A DNA stretch of 45,970 bases from Nioella halotolerans (GCA_003428585.1 QVQC01000023.1:1-45970); one strand, 5' to 3'; positions 7,536 to 17,155 are shown, numbered from the stretch's first letter. Notes: generated by a model not told the origin, from the sequence alone. Made by a program: numbers and translations.

Positions 7536-9995
7536 TCACCCCTCCAGCCGCGAGAGGTCGGCGATCTTTTCGCAAGTCGCCGTGATGCCGTGCAGGAGGT
7601 TGAGCCGGTTGCGGCGCAGGATGTCATTCTCGGCATTGACCTGCACCGCCTCGAAAAACGCGTCGATGGGCGCGCGCAGGCCCGCCATGGCGCGCATCGC
7701 GGCGGGGAAATCCTCTGCCTCAAGGGCCGGGTTGGCGGCGGCCTCTGCCTGATCGAGCGCGGCGAAGAGCGCCTTTTCCGCATCCGTGTCGGCGAACTTC
7801 ACGTCCGCGCCGAAGCGGTATTCAACGCCGTCCTTTTCCTCGGCTTGCGCGAGGATGTTGGCGGCGCGCTTGTAGCCCTGCACGAGGTTCTCGCCATCGT
7901 CGGTTTTCAGGAAATCCGATAGCGCCTCGGCCCGCTTGACCAGCAGGGTGAGGTCGTCGTTGCCCTCCATGGCGAGGCACGCGTCGATCACGTCGTGGCG
8001 GATGCCTTCGTCGCGCAGGTGGACCTTGAGGCGGTCGTGGAGAAAGGCGAGGAGGTCGGTAGAAACCCTTTCGGCACCGTACCTCCAAACTGGGAAGTAG
8101 TTTTCCGATTTCAGCATATGCTGGAAATCGACGCTCTCAGGAAGTTCATTTCCATCTTCGTCAAGCATTGGGAGTAAGAAGGCGCCACACAAATGATCGG
8201 CTAACTCCGCACGTGACCGCAGCTCTTTCAGCGCTTGTGCCGCTTGTTCGTGCTTTTTAACGTCTTCGTCAAAAATCTCCATTTCCAAGCCGAGTAGCTT
8301 TACTTCAATCATCTCCGCTTCCGCTTCGCTAATCTTGTCTGCCAGAAGAATGTCGCATAGCGGATGCTCCCTCCAAGCGGTAACGAGGTCTTCGCCGTCT
8401 TCTGGAGAAGCCGTTGTTATTGAACGTGAATAATAGTGGTGATCTCGCCTGCCCAAGCCAACCACTAACGAAAAGTAGCTTACTGATAGAGTATTAATGA
8501 GGCTAAGCCGTACTTGGCACTGTAAAACCAACCGGATCACCCCTAACGCCGCCCGGCGCAGCGCATAAGGGTCTTTGCTGCCCGTGGGTTTCTCGTCAAT
8601 CGCCCAGAACCCCGTGAGCGTGTCGATCTTGTCGGCCAGCGCCACGGCGACCGAGACCGGCGCGCTTGGCACCGCGTCGCCCGGCCCCAGCGGCTTGTAA
8701 TGGTCTTCGCAGGCCTCGGGCACGCCGTCGTCATGGCCCGCGGCCTGTGCGTAGTAGCGGCCCATAAGCCCCTGCAATTCGGGGAATTCGCCGACCATTT
8801 CGGATTGCAGGTCGGCCTTGGCCACCCTTGCCGCCTCCGCTGCCAGGTCGGGCTTGGCGCCCACCCGCGGCGCGATCTCGCGCGCCAGGGCCTCGATCCG
8901 CGCCACGCGGTCGGCCTGGCTCCCGAGCTTGCCGTGGAACGTGACCTCCGACAGGCCCGCGGCCATGCCTTCCAGCCCCTTGTCGCGCACCGTGCGCAGG
9001 TCATTCTCCCAGAAGAACTTGGCATCCGACAGCCGCGCGGCCAGCACCTTGCCGTTGCCCGCGAGGATGGTTGCGCCGTGATCGGCGGTCTCGATATTGG
9101 CGACGGTGATGAAGCGTTCGATCCGGCCGGTCGCGGGGTTCTTCACCGAAAAGAACTTCTGGTGTTCCTTCATCGAGGTTTGCAGCACCTCGGGCGGCAG
9201 GTCGAGGAACTCTTCCCCGATCTCGCCCATCAGGACCACGGGCCATTCCACCAGCCCCGCGACCTCGGCCAGCAGGCCCTTGTCCGCGACCACCTCCAGC
9301 CCCGACGCGAAGGCCATGTTCGTGGCGTCGTTCCAGATATGCTCCGCCCGTTCGGCGGCCGAGAGGATCACCTTGGCGCGCTTCAGTTTCGCGGCGTAAT
9401 CCTCGAAAGAGGTGACGGCGAAGGCGCCGGGCGCCATGAAGCGATGCCCGCGCGTGGTGTCGCCCGCTTCGATGCCGTCGATCGCGAAGGGGACCGTCCG
9501 GGCCCCGGAATCGTCGGTCAGGATGCACAGGATCGTGTGCAGCGGACGCACCCAGCGCAGGCTGCCCGCGCCCCAGCGCATCGATTTCGGCCACGGGAAA
9601 TCGCGGATCACGGCGGGGATGACCTCGGCCAGTATATCCTCGGCGGATCGGCCCGGCTTCTCGATCCGGGCAAACCAGACCTGCCCCTTCTTGTCGTCGC
9701 GCAATTCCAGCTGGTCCTTCGTCAGCCCGGTGGAGCGCAGGAAACCGTCAAGCGCCTTTTGCGGCGCGTCGGCGCGCGGGCCCTTGCGGGCCTCGACCAC
9801 GGTGGGGCTTTCGGCGCTCAGCCCGTCCAGCGTCAGGGTCAGGCGGCGCGGGGTGTGGAAGGCGCCTGCGCCGGCATAGGTCAGCCCGGCCTCGACCAGC
9901 CCGTCGGTGACCAGTTTCTTCAGGTCCTCGGCGGCCTTGGCCTGCATCCGGGCGGGGATTTCCTCTGAAAAGAGTTCCAGCAGGAGGTCGGGCAT
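7536..9995 (-). CDS. glyS: Glycine-tRNA ligase beta subunit, with internal insertion
   Basis: Beta subunit of the heterotetrameric bacterial glycyl-tRNA synthetase, which binds tRNA-Gly. N-terminal LLLELFSEEIPARMQ, SMRWGAGSLRWVRPLHTI, the TSMKEHQKFF motif, VTFHGKLGSQADRVARI and KDPYALRRAALGVIR are all typical, as is the C-terminal segment DLLAFLHDRLKVHLRDEG. The protein is 819 residues against about 690 in E. coli. The excess lies between residues about 500 and 646 (nt about 8058-8498), where the family normally has only a short connection. This stretch is visibly AT-richer than its flanks and keeps the frame open. The gene follows glyQ and a small membrane-protein gene, with a 1-bp gap upstream. 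Confidence 0.96.
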   Translation of the reverse strand: MPDLLLELFSEEIPARMQAKAAEDLKKLVTDGLVEAGLTYAGAGAFHTPRRLTLTLDGLSAESPTVVEARKGPRADAPQKALDGFLRSTGLTKDQLELRDDKKGQVWFARIEKPGRSAEDILAEVIPAVIRDFPWPKSMRWGAGSLRWVRPLHTILCILTDDSGARTVPFAIDGIEAGDTTRGHRFMAPGAFAVTSFEDYAAKLKRAKVILSAAERAEHIWNDATNMAFASGLEVVADKGLLAEVAGLVEWPVVLMGEIGEEFLDLPPEVLQTSMKEHQKFFSVKNPATGRIERFITVANIETADHGATILAGNGKVLAARLSDAKFFWENDLRTVRDKGLEGMAAGLSEVTFHGKLGSQADRVARIEALAREIAPRVGAKPDLAAEAARVAKADLQSEMVGEFPELQGLMGRYYAQAAGHDDGVPEACEDHYKPLGPGDAVPSAPVSVAVALADKIDTLTGFWAIDEKPTGSKDPYALRRAALGVIRLVLQCQVRLSLINTLSVSYFSLVVGLGRRDHHYYSRSITTASPEDGEDLVTAWREHPLCDILLADKISEAEAEMIEVKLLGLEMEIFDEDVKKHEQAAQALKELRSRAELADHLCGAFLLPMLDEDGNELPESVDFQHMLKSENYFPVWRYGAERVSTDLLAFLHDRLKVHLRDEGIRHDVIDACLAMEGNDDLTLLVKRAEALSDFLKTDDGENLVQGYKRAANILAQAEEKDGVEYRFGADVKFADTDAEKALFAALDQAEAAANPALEAEDFPAAMRAMAGLRAPIDAFFEAVQVNAENDILRRNRLNLLHGITATCEKIADLSRLEG

Positions 9996-9996
9996 C

Positions 9997-10524
9997 TCAA
10001 AGCTCCTCGGGCGGGGGCGGGCAGTCGGCGGGGACCGGGTCGCCCTCGTAGGCGGCCTCGCCGCAATGGTTGATCTGGTGCCACGCGTAGCCGCGGCCGG
10101 TCTCGGTGATCAGCACGATCCGGTCGAAGCCGTAGGTGAAATTGGCCTCACCCAGAAAGGCCAGCGCGGTGCCGGCCTCCATCGCCTCGGTCAGGTCGCC
10201 GGCATCGTAGCAATCGAACCAGCCCGGCGTGTTGAGCGGCGTTGCGCCCTCGTAGGGCCGGTAGGTCTCCGTCATGGTGGCAAGGCTGATCGGCGTGGTG
10301 AAACAGGCCCGGAAGCGCAGCGGCGAGGTGTCGGCGTCGATGGCCCGGAAATCGGTGATGGGTATCGGGTCGGCCACGCCGTCGAAGGTGGTCGCGGTGA
10401 TGGTGACCGCGTCGGCGCTGACCTCCTCGTAATAGGCGTAGTTCTCCGTCCACCACAAAAGCCCGCCGGCGATGGCGCCGGACAGCACGAGTCCCAAGGC
10501 CACGAATTTTCCCTTGTTGTTCAT
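9997..10524 (-). CDS. One-TM protein of unknown function between glyQ and glyS
   Basis: A 175-residue protein with a single N-terminal membrane segment ([19 protein letters not shown]) and an extracytoplasmic domain with paired cysteines ([41 protein letters not shown]). I believe this is the rhodobacteral family catalogued as DUF6446, but I am not certain of the number. The start overlaps the glyQ stop as ATGA and its stop is 1 bp before the glyS ATG, so all three are almost certainly translated from one message. Four cysteines suggest disulfides in the periplasm. No known enzymatic motif is visible. Confidence 0.85.
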   Translation of the reverse strand: MNNKGKFVALGLVLSGAIAGGLLWWTENYAYYEEVSADAVTITATTFDGVADPIPITDFRAIDADTSPLRFRACFTTPISLATMTETYRPYEGATPLNTPGWFDCYDAGDLTEAMEAGTALAFLGEANFTYGFDRIVLITETGRGYAWHQINHCGEAAYEGDPVPADCPPPPEEL

Positions 10525-11468
10525 GCCGCGCTGTCACTTCCCACGGCATATCCCCCCGCCCCGGTCTGCACGAAGGCATCGGCGCATTTCTTGGCCAGCG
10601 CGCGGACCCGGCCGATATAGGCCTGCCGTTCGGTGACGGAGATCACGCCGCGCGCGTCGAGCAGATTGAACAGGTGGCTGGCCTTGATGCACTGGTCATA
10701 CGCCGGGTGCGCCATGACGATCCGATTGCCGGTCTTGGGGTCATCGTGGGGCTGGCTCAGGATCGCCTCGCATTCTGCCTCGGCATCCTCGAAGTGGCGC
10801 AGCAGCGCGGCGGTGTCGGCGGTGTCGAAATTGAAGCGGCTGTATTCCTCCTCTGTCTGGCGGAACACGTCGCCATAAGTCAGCGGGATCGGCGCGTCGG
10901 GGTCGTTGAAGGGCATGTCCATCACGTGGTCGATGCCCAGCACATACATTGCCAGACGCTCGATCCCGTAGGTCAGTTCGCCCGAGACCGGCTTGCAGTC
11001 ATGCCCGCCGACCTGCTGGAAATAGGTGAACTGGCTGACCTCCATGCCGTCGCACCAGACCTCCCATCCCAAGCCCCATGCCCCGAGGGTGGGGCTTTCC
11101 CAGTCATCCTCGACGAAGCGGATGTCGTGCAGGGCCATGTCGATACCGATGGCCTCAAGGCTGCCAAGGTAAAGCTGTTGCAAATCGGGCGGGCTGGGTT
11201 TGATCAGCACCTGGTATTGGTAATAGTGCTGCAGGCGGTTGGGGTTCTCGCCGTAGCGTCCATCGGTGGGGCGGCGCGAGGGCTGCACATAGGCCGCGGC
11301 CCACGGGCGCGAGCCAAGGCTGCGCAAGGTGGTCGCCGGGTGGAAGGTGCCGGCGCCGACCTCCATGTCGTAGGGCTGCATGATGGCGCAGCCCTGCCCG
11401 GCCCAGTAGGTCTGAAGCCGCAGGATGATTTCCTGGAAACTGCGCGGTCTGGTGCTGGTCTGGGCCAT
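10521..11468 (-). CDS. glyQ: Glycine-tRNA ligase alpha subunit
   Basis: Catalytic subunit that activates glycine and charges tRNA-Gly together with GlyS. The 315-residue product has the class II core of the family: [36 protein letters not shown], the motif 2 region [73 protein letters not shown] and the Glu-rich GIERLAMY. The C-terminal tail is slightly longer than in E. coli (303 residues). It is first in the glyQ-unknown-glyS operon and is divergent from the SPOR-domain gene, with 162 bp between the two starts. GGGGA lies about 8 nt before the ATG. Confidence 0.98.
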   Translation of the reverse strand: MAQTSTRPRSFQEIILRLQTYWAGQGCAIMQPYDMEVGAGTFHPATTLRSLGSRPWAAAYVQPSRRPTDGRYGENPNRLQHYYQYQVLIKPSPPDLQQLYLGSLEAIGIDMALHDIRFVEDDWESPTLGAWGLGWEVWCDGMEVSQFTYFQQVGGHDCKPVSGELTYGIERLAMYVLGIDHVMDMPFNDPDAPIPLTYGDVFRQTEEEYSRFNFDTADTAALLRHFEDAEAECEAILSQPHDDPKTGNRIVMAHPAYDQCIKASHLFNLLDARGVISVTERQAYIGRVRALAKKCADAFVQTGAGGYAVGSDSAA

Positions 11469-11630
11469 GTCGGTCCCCGGCTGTGGCTAGGCAGGCGTGT
11501 GATAGTGGCCACCCCCGCAATGGTCAATCGGCCCGCGCGCCATATTTGTGATGCATCGCCGCGAGTCTCTGCTAGTTTGCCGCCGATTGGACAGGGGCCC
11601 GTGGCCCGCAGGAAACATGGGGTTGAATTC

Positions 11631-13394
11631 ATGAGATTGGCCGCAAGCCGGTTCGCTTTGTCACTTTGCTTTCTTCTCGGGGCGCTGATTGTCGCGCCCT
11701 TTGCCGCGACCGCGCAGGAGCGCAGCTGGATCCAGATGGAGGCGCACCCGGATCTGGCCACCGCCGAGGCGCGGGTACGGGCCTATGCGCAGGTTCTGCC
11801 GGATGTGAACGGCTACCGGTTGAATACCGGCTGGTATGCCATCGCGCTTGGCCCCTACGCGCCCGATGACGGGGCGGCGGTGCTGGACCGGCTGCGCGCG
11901 CAGGGCGCCGTGCCGCGCGACAGTTACCTCTCGGACGCGGGTATCTACGTGCAACAGTTCTTTCCCATCGGTGCCAACACGCTGGCCGCCCCGGTGCAGG
12001 AGGCGCCGACGGTCACCCAAGGCGCCGACACCGCCGAACAGGTCGACATACCCGCCCCCGAGGCCCCCGAGGAAACCGTCGCCGAGGCGCGCCAGAGCGA
12101 ATTCCAGTTGACCCGCGAGGAACGCGCCGACCTTCAGGTCGCCCTGCAATGGTATGGCTACTATCAATATGGCATCGACGCCGCCATCGGCCCCGGCACC
12201 CGCGCCGCCATGTCCGAGTGGCAGGCGGCACAGGGATATGAACAGACCGGTGTTCTGACCACCCGGCAACGCGCCGAACTGCTGTCCGACTACCAGTCGG
12301 AGCTTGAGGCGCTTGGTATGCGCCAGGTGCGCGACGAACGCGCGGGCATCGAGATCGATCTGCCCTTGGCCATGGTCGAATTCGCCCGCTACGAGTTTCC
12401 CTTCGCGCAGTATGAACCGGTGGACGGCTCCGGCGTGCAGGTGTTGCTGATCAGCCAGGAAGGCAACGAGGCGACGCTCGGCGGGCTTTACGAGATCATG
12501 CAGACGCTGGAAATCGTGCCGCTGGAAGGCGAACGCAACCGCCGCGCGAACAGCTTCGTGCTGACCGGCCAGTCGGAGACGTTGCGCAGCCATACCACCG
12601 CGCGGTTGCAGAACGGGCAGATCAAGGGCTTCACCGTTGTCTGGACGCCGGAGCGCGACGCACAGATGGCCCGCGTGCTGGAGATGATGGAAGACAGCTT
12701 CGCGACCTATGGCGGCACGCTGGACCCCGGCGCGGTCGATCCCGGCGTCGAACAGGGTGTGGACCTGATGGCCGGACTGGAGGTGCGACAGCCCGACCGC
12801 GCGCGCACCGGCTTCTTCCTAGACAACCGGGGCACGGTGATGACCTCGGCTGACGCGGTCGCGGCCTGCACCCGCGTGCTGGTTGATGAGCGCTACGAGA
12901 TGGAGGTTGCCCATACCGATACCGGCCTCGGCATCGCGGTGCTGCGCCCGACGCAGTCGCTCGCGCCCTCGACCTTCGCCGGGTTCCCGCAAGACCCCGC
13001 GCGCATCCGCAGCGAGGTGGCGGTTGCGGGCTTCCCGTTCGAGGGGGCGCTTGGCGCGGCCTCGCTCAACTTCGGCACGCTGGCCGACCTGCGCGGCCTT
13101 GATGGCGATGAGCGGATCGCGCGGCTGGAACTGGCCGTGGAACCCTCCGAGATCGGCGCCCCGGTGCTGGATGCGACCGGCGCGGTGGTCGGGATCGTTC
13201 TGCCGGAACCCGAAACCGGCCGCGCCCTGCCCGAGGGGGTCAGCTTCGCGTTGCGCGGCGACCGCCTTGCCGCGGCGCTGTCCGGCAGCGGTGTCACGCT
13301 GAACACCGCGCCGGCGACGGGCGAGCCCCTGACCCGCAACGCGCTGGCCCGCTATGGCAGTGATCTGGCGGTGCTGGTGACCTGCTGGAACTGA
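11631..13394 (+). CDS. Secreted SPOR / peptidoglycan-binding / degenerate serine-protease protein
   Basis: A 587-residue exported protein. Signal peptide at 1-29 (FALSLCFLLGALIVAPFAATAQ). Residues about 30-105 look SPOR-like (SWIQMEAHPDLATAEARVRA through GWYAIALGPYAP). Residues about 165-220 form a peptidoglycan-binding type 1 repeat (LQVALQWYGYYQYGIDAAIG then GTRAAMSEWQAAQGY). Residues about 385-560 follow an HtrA-like trypsin fold, but the triad is gone: the His position reads TSADAV, the Asp position TGLGIAVLR, and the Ser position PSEIGAPVLD. It therefore probably binds peptidoglycan or partners without cutting. I chose the ATG at 11631 because it directly precedes the signal peptide; the frame is spuriously open far upstream, across glyQ. 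A strong terminator follows. Confidence 0.85.
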   Translation: MRLAASRFALSLCFLLGALIVAPFAATAQERSWIQMEAHPDLATAEARVRAYAQVLPDVNGYRLNTGWYAIALGPYAPDDGAAVLDRLRAQGAVPRDSYLSDAGIYVQQFFPIGANTLAAPVQEAPTVTQGADTAEQVDIPAPEAPEETVAEARQSEFQLTREERADLQVALQWYGYYQYGIDAAIGPGTRAAMSEWQAAQGYEQTGVLTTRQRAELLSDYQSELEALGMRQVRDERAGIEIDLPLAMVEFARYEFPFAQYEPVDGSGVQVLLISQEGNEATLGGLYEIMQTLEIVPLEGERNRRANSFVLTGQSETLRSHTTARLQNGQIKGFTVVWTPERDAQMARVLEMMEDSFATYGGTLDPGAVDPGVEQGVDLMAGLEVRQPDRARTGFFLDNRGTVMTSADAVAACTRVLVDERYEMEVAHTDTGLGIAVLRPTQSLAPSTFAGFPQDPARIRSEVAVAGFPFEGALGAASLNFGTLADLRGLDGDERIARLELAVEPSEIGAPVLDATGAVVGIVLPEPETGRALPEGVSFALRGDRLAAALSGSGVTLNTAPATGEPLTRNALARYGSDLAVLVTCWN

Positions 13395-13412
13395 GGCCGT
13401 CACGACCGAAAC

Positions 13413-13446
13413 AAAAAAGGCGGCTTCCGACGGGCCGCCTTTTTTT
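13413..13446 (+). terminator. Rho-independent terminator after the SPOR/protease-like gene
   Basis: Stem GGCGGC (13419-13424) and GCCGCC (13434-13439), a 9-nt loop, A-tract upstream and a T-run at 13440-13446, beginning 19 bp after the stop. The flanking A and T tracts would let it act in both directions. Confidence 0.92.
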
Positions 13447-13644
13447 CCATGGATGGGCAGGCCTGCGCGGGAAAGGGCCACGAAATACTTGTCGCACGGC
13501 TTTACGCAGGCCCAATTCGGCCTACACTCCTATACTCGATCCATAAAGCAGGGCTGTCGCCAGAGACGAGCCAAATGCCAAGGCCGCATGTCGCCCCGAC
13601 AGTGCCGCCTGCACCCCTCTTTTTTCCAGACTGACAGGACGCGC

Positions 13645-15294
13645 ATGACACCCGACCCCATCCACCCCGCCGCCCATCGCCTTGCACGGGAATGCCGTGA
13701 CGGCCAACTGTCCCGGCGCGAATTCCTGACCCGCGCCACGACGCTTGGCGTGACAGCCACCGCCGCCTACGGGCTGATCGGCCTCGCCGCGCCGTCCCGG
13801 GCCACCGCGCAGCCGGTTCAGGGCGGCACCATCCGCATCCAGTCGGATGTCCGCGCCCTGAAGGATCCGCGCACCTACGACTGGCCGCAGATGTCGAACT
13901 ATTCGCGCGGCTGGCTTGAATACCTCGTGGAATACCAGCGCGACGGGTCTTTCCAGCCCATGCTTCTGGAAGGCTGGGAGGTCAGCGAGGACGCCACCCG
14001 CTACGTGCTGCGCGTCCGCCCCGGCGTGACGTGGAACGACGGCACGCCCTTCACCGCCGAAGACGTGGCCCACAACATCGCCCGCTGGTGCGACAGCGAG
14101 GTCGAGGGCAATTCGATGGCCGGGCGCGTCGCCTCGCTCATCGACGCGGAAACCGGGCAGGCCCGCGCTGGCGCCATCGAGGTGACCGACGCGTTGACCG
14201 TCACGTTGACCCTTCAAGAACCCGACATCACCCTGATCGCCGGCTTTTCGGATTACCCCGCAGCCATCGTGCCGCAGGATTTCAGCGGCAACCCGATGGA
14301 CAATCCCAAGGGCACCGGCCCGTTCCTGCCCGAAACGCTGGAGGCGGGCGTGCAATCGTCGCTGGTGCGCAACGAATCCCATGACTGGTGGGGGACCGAG
14401 ATTTTCGGCGGGCCCTACGTGGACCGGGTGGAATACATCGACTATGGCACCGAACAGTCAGCGCATGTCGCGGCGGCTGATGCCGGCGAGGTCGACATGC
14501 TCTATGAATCGCTGGGCGACTTCGTTGAAATCCTCGACAGCTTCGGCTGGGAGAAATCGGAAACCGTCACCGCCAACACCGTGGTGATCCGCACCAACCA
14601 GGCCGCGACCGTGGACGGTGAAATGCCTTACGCGGATGTCCGCGTGCGCCGGGCACTGGCGATGGCGGTCTCCAACGCGGTGTGCCTCGAGCTTGGCTAT
14701 GCCGGGCGCGGCGAGGTGGCAGATAACCACCATGTCTGCCCGCTGCACCCCGAATACGCCGATATTCCGGCGCCGGTTTTCGACCCGGAACGCGCCGCCG
14801 AGTTGATGGCGGAGGCCGGCATGGCCGACTTCGAGCATGAACTGATCTCGATCGACGACAACTGGCGCCGCAACACCTGCGACGCGGTGGCGGCACAGTT
14901 GCGCGATGCCGGCATTCCGGTGCGCCGCCGGGTCATCCCCGGCAACACGTTCTGGAACGACTGGACCAGCTACCCGTTCTCGGCCACCGACTGGGCGCAG
15001 CGCCCGCTTGGCGTGCAGGTTCTGGCGCTCGCCTATCGCTCGGACGCGACGTGGAACGAAACGGGCTTCGCGAACGAGGAATTCGATGCGACCCTGCAAG
15101 AGGCGCTCGCCATCGCCGACGCGGATGCGCGGCGCGAGGTGTCGGCCCGGCTGCAGCGGATCATGCAGGACGAGGGCGTGGTCATCCAGCCCTACTGGCG
15201 TTCGACCTTCCGCCATTACCGTCCCGGCATCATCGGGGCCGAACAGCACCCGACCTTCGAGATCCACGTCGCCAAGCTGGGCTTCACCGCCTGA
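13645..15294 (+). CDS. Tat-exported ABC transporter substrate-binding protein (peptide/opine type)
   Basis: Periplasmic binding protein of the DppA/OppA family (SBP_bac_5). The 549-residue product starts with a twin-arginine signal (SRREFLTRATTLGVTATAAY). It has the family core: LLEGWEVSEDATRYVLRVRP, GVTWNDGTPFTAEDVAHNI, the GTGPF motif, YADVRVRRALAMAV, and the late RYDATWNETGF-like segment. The ligand is not deducible; dipeptides, opines or similar are usual. No permease or ATPase genes adjoin it, so it must work with a transporter encoded elsewhere. I set the start at 13645 on AGGA spacing and the signal peptide; the frame extends upstream without support. Confidence 0.92.
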   Translation: MTPDPIHPAAHRLARECRDGQLSRREFLTRATTLGVTATAAYGLIGLAAPSRATAQPVQGGTIRIQSDVRALKDPRTYDWPQMSNYSRGWLEYLVEYQRDGSFQPMLLEGWEVSEDATRYVLRVRPGVTWNDGTPFTAEDVAHNIARWCDSEVEGNSMAGRVASLIDAETGQARAGAIEVTDALTVTLTLQEPDITLIAGFSDYPAAIVPQDFSGNPMDNPKGTGPFLPETLEAGVQSSLVRNESHDWWGTEIFGGPYVDRVEYIDYGTEQSAHVAAADAGEVDMLYESLGDFVEILDSFGWEKSETVTANTVVIRTNQAATVDGEMPYADVRVRRALAMAVSNAVCLELGYAGRGEVADNHHVCPLHPEYADIPAPVFDPERAAELMAEAGMADFEHELISIDDNWRRNTCDAVAAQLRDAGIPVRRRVIPGNTFWNDWTSYPFSATDWAQRPLGVQVLALAYRSDATWNETGFANEEFDATLQEALAIADADARREVSARLQRIMQDEGVVIQPYWRSTFRHYRPGIIGAEQHPTFEIHVAKLGFTA

Positions 15295-15316
15295 GGCAGT
15301 GGCCTGACACAGGCAG

Positions 15317-15335
15317 GGGGCGGCACGACCGCCCC
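15317..15335 (+). terminator. Hairpin between the binding protein and trkH
   Basis: GGGGCGG (15317-15323), a 5-nt loop and CCGCCCC (15329-15335) lie 22 bp past the binding-protein stop, between convergent genes. There is no T-run, only TTGCA, so termination is likely but not certain. Confidence 0.6.
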
Positions 15336-15385
15336 TTGCACATCCGCCTGAAGACAAGCCCGCCACGAGCGTCACGAGGCAGCAC

Positions 15386-16834
15386 TCAACCGCGCCAGAA
15401 CCGCGCGGTGAACAACACGAAAACGGCCATAAGCTCCAACCGGCCCAGCAGCATTCCGGCGATCATCACCCATTTCGCGGTGGTTGGGAACGCATCCATC
15501 GCGCCGGTCGGGCCAACCTCTGGGCCGAAGGCGGGGCCAACATTGAACACCGCCGTCCATGCCGCGGTCAGGGCAGTGCCCTGCGTCAGGCCCGTAAAGG
15601 ACAGGGCCACCGCGACGACACCGAAGGTGACAAAGAACATCGTCATCAGCACGATGACCGAGTTCGTCACATCCTCGGTCAGGACCTTCCCCTGCAACCT
15701 GGGCTTGACGATGCTGTGCGGGGCGAACAACCGCCGGATCTGTGCCTTGATCGCCTCGATCAGAACGAGGTAGCGAAAAACCTTGACCGAGCAGACCGTC
15801 GACGAGGTGCAGCCCCCGATCGTGCCCACGATCAACAGGATCATGAAGGGAAAGGGCGCCCACGCCCCGACATCGGTGCTGCCGTAGCCGGTGCCGGAAA
15901 AGATCGTCACCACGTTGAACGCCGTCACCCGCAAGGTCGCCTCAAGCGAGCCGCCGATGGTGACAAGCTGGTACACGGTCACCGCCCCGATCGCGATCGC
16001 GGTCCACAGCAGGTAGGCCCGGACCTGAACATCTTCCAGCATCGGTTTCAGGCTCCCCGTTGTCAGTTGGATGAACCGGACAAAGGGCATGGAGGCCAGC
16101 AGCATGAACACCACCCCGCCATATTCCGCCGGCCCCGAAAACAGCCCGAAGGATTGGTCGCTGGTGGAAAACCCGCCGGTGGAAATCGTGGTCAGCGCAT
16201 GCACGAGCGCCTCGAACGCCGTAAGGCCGAGGGCAAGATAGACCAGCGCGCAAGCAACAGTGAGCCAAACGTAAATCCAAACGAGCGAGGTCGAGATGTC
16301 GAAAGCCCGCGGCAGCACCTTGCCCAGCGTGTCGAAGCCTTCGGAGCGGAAGAACTGCATCCCGCCCACCCGCATCACCGGAAGGAAGATCAGCGCCACG
16401 ATGACGATCCCCAGCCCGCCGAGCCATTGCAACATGCCGCGCCAAAGCAAGGTGCCGGCCGGCATGGAGTCGAGACCCGAAAACACGGTCGAGCCGGTCG
16501 TCGTCATGCCCGAGACAGCCTCGAAATAGGCGTCGGTAAACCCCGCGTTCGGCACGCCGATCATGAACGGCAAGGTGCCGAAGGCGGGCAGCACCACCCA
16601 GATACCGGTGGTCAGCAGGAAGGAATCATGCAGCCGCAGGCCACCGCGCACCCCGTTCGCGCAGGCAAACGCCAGAACACCGCCGCATGTGGTCGTCAGG
16701 AACGCGCTTTCGAGGAAGACAAAGGCGTGCGGACTCTCTGTCAGGACGTCCGCCAGAAACGGAAACAGCATCAGGCCGCCAAGGGCGGCGATCAGCAATC
16801 CGATCACATATCCGACAGGCCTGAAATCATACAT
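15386..16834 (-). CDS. trkH: Trk-type potassium uptake membrane protein TrkH
   Basis: Inner-membrane potassium-translocating subunit of the Trk system, normally gated by cytosolic TrkA (not in this window). The 482-residue product has the expected repeated membrane-pore-membrane units. Four selectivity-filter loops can be picked out: EAVSGMTTTGSTV, HALTTISTGGFST, NVVTIFSGTGYGSTD and NVGPAFGPEVGP. WLGGLGIVIVALIFLP and GGCTSSTVCSVKVFR are also typical. It ends with an aromatic-rich short tail. It is convergent with the binding-protein gene and 90 bp downstream of the DUF1127 gene on the same strand, with a hairpin between them. Confidence 0.95.
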   Translation of the reverse strand: MYDFRPVGYVIGLLIAALGGLMLFPFLADVLTESPHAFVFLESAFLTTTCGGVLAFACANGVRGGLRLHDSFLLTTGIWVVLPAFGTLPFMIGVPNAGFTDAYFEAVSGMTTTGSTVFSGLDSMPAGTLLWRGMLQWLGGLGIVIVALIFLPVMRVGGMQFFRSEGFDTLGKVLPRAFDISTSLVWIYVWLTVACALVYLALGLTAFEALVHALTTISTGGFSTSDQSFGLFSGPAEYGGVVFMLLASMPFVRFIQLTTGSLKPMLEDVQVRAYLLWTAIAIGAVTVYQLVTIGGSLEATLRVTAFNVVTIFSGTGYGSTDVGAWAPFPFMILLIVGTIGGCTSSTVCSVKVFRYLVLIEAIKAQIRRLFAPHSIVKPRLQGKVLTEDVTNSVIVLMTMFFVTFGVVAVALSFTGLTQGTALTAAWTAVFNVGPAFGPEVGPTGAMDAFPTTAKWVMIAGMLLGRLELMAVFVLFTARFWRG

Positions 16835-16882
16835 GGCGCGCAGCGTTGGCCCGGCCCGCGCGCGCTGTCAACTGCCGTTGCG

Positions 16883-16916
16883 CGTCGGCCCCCTCTTGGC
16901 GAAGAAAAGGCCGACG
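16883..16916 (-). terminator. Inverted repeat downstream of the DUF1127 gene
   Basis: CGTCGGCC (16883-16890) and GGCCGACG (16909-16916) can pair around an 18-nt loop, just past the DUF1127 stop. The loop, not the 3' flank, carries the T-run, so this is a doubtful terminator. Confidence 0.35.
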
Positions 16917-16924
16917 GGCGCATC

Positions 16925-17155
16925 CTAGATGTACAGAACGTCGCGGAACACGTGGCGGGCGATATCCTCGCGCTTGAGGCCAATCCGCGCCAGTTCCACA
17001 TCCGACTTGGCATTGAGACGTTCAACTTCGTGAACGCGAGAGCGCGCCACGGTAATGTCGTTGAAGATGGCGCCGATCCGGGCCAGAAGACCGCGCCCAC
17101 GCGGGGCGGTCGCGGTAGAGGCGCGATTGGCGCCTGCGATTTCGATGAAAGCCAT
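16925..17155 (-). CDS. Small DUF1127-domain protein
   Basis: A 76-residue basic protein whose C-terminal half has the DUF1127 pattern (LNAKSDVELARIGLKREDIA then RHVF). In other alphaproteobacteria small DUF1127 proteins are linked to RNA turnover and nutrient responses; that is family knowledge and not evident here. A clear ribosome site (AAGGGG) lies 8 nt before the ATG. It is a stand-alone gene between folE2 and trkH. Confidence 0.88.
   Translation of the reverse strand: MAFIEIAGANRASTATAPRGRGLLARIGAIFNDITVARSRVHEVERLNAKSDVELARIGLKREDIARHVFRDVLYI

Noticed and set aside
7236..7922. Repeat-containing proteins in several frames across the 63-bp repeats
   Set aside because: They arise because 63 is divisible by three; no ribosome site, and they run antisense into glyS.
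13575..13634. Leader peptide before the binding-protein gene
   Set aside because: A 19-codon Pro-rich frame without a ribosome site or attenuator structure.
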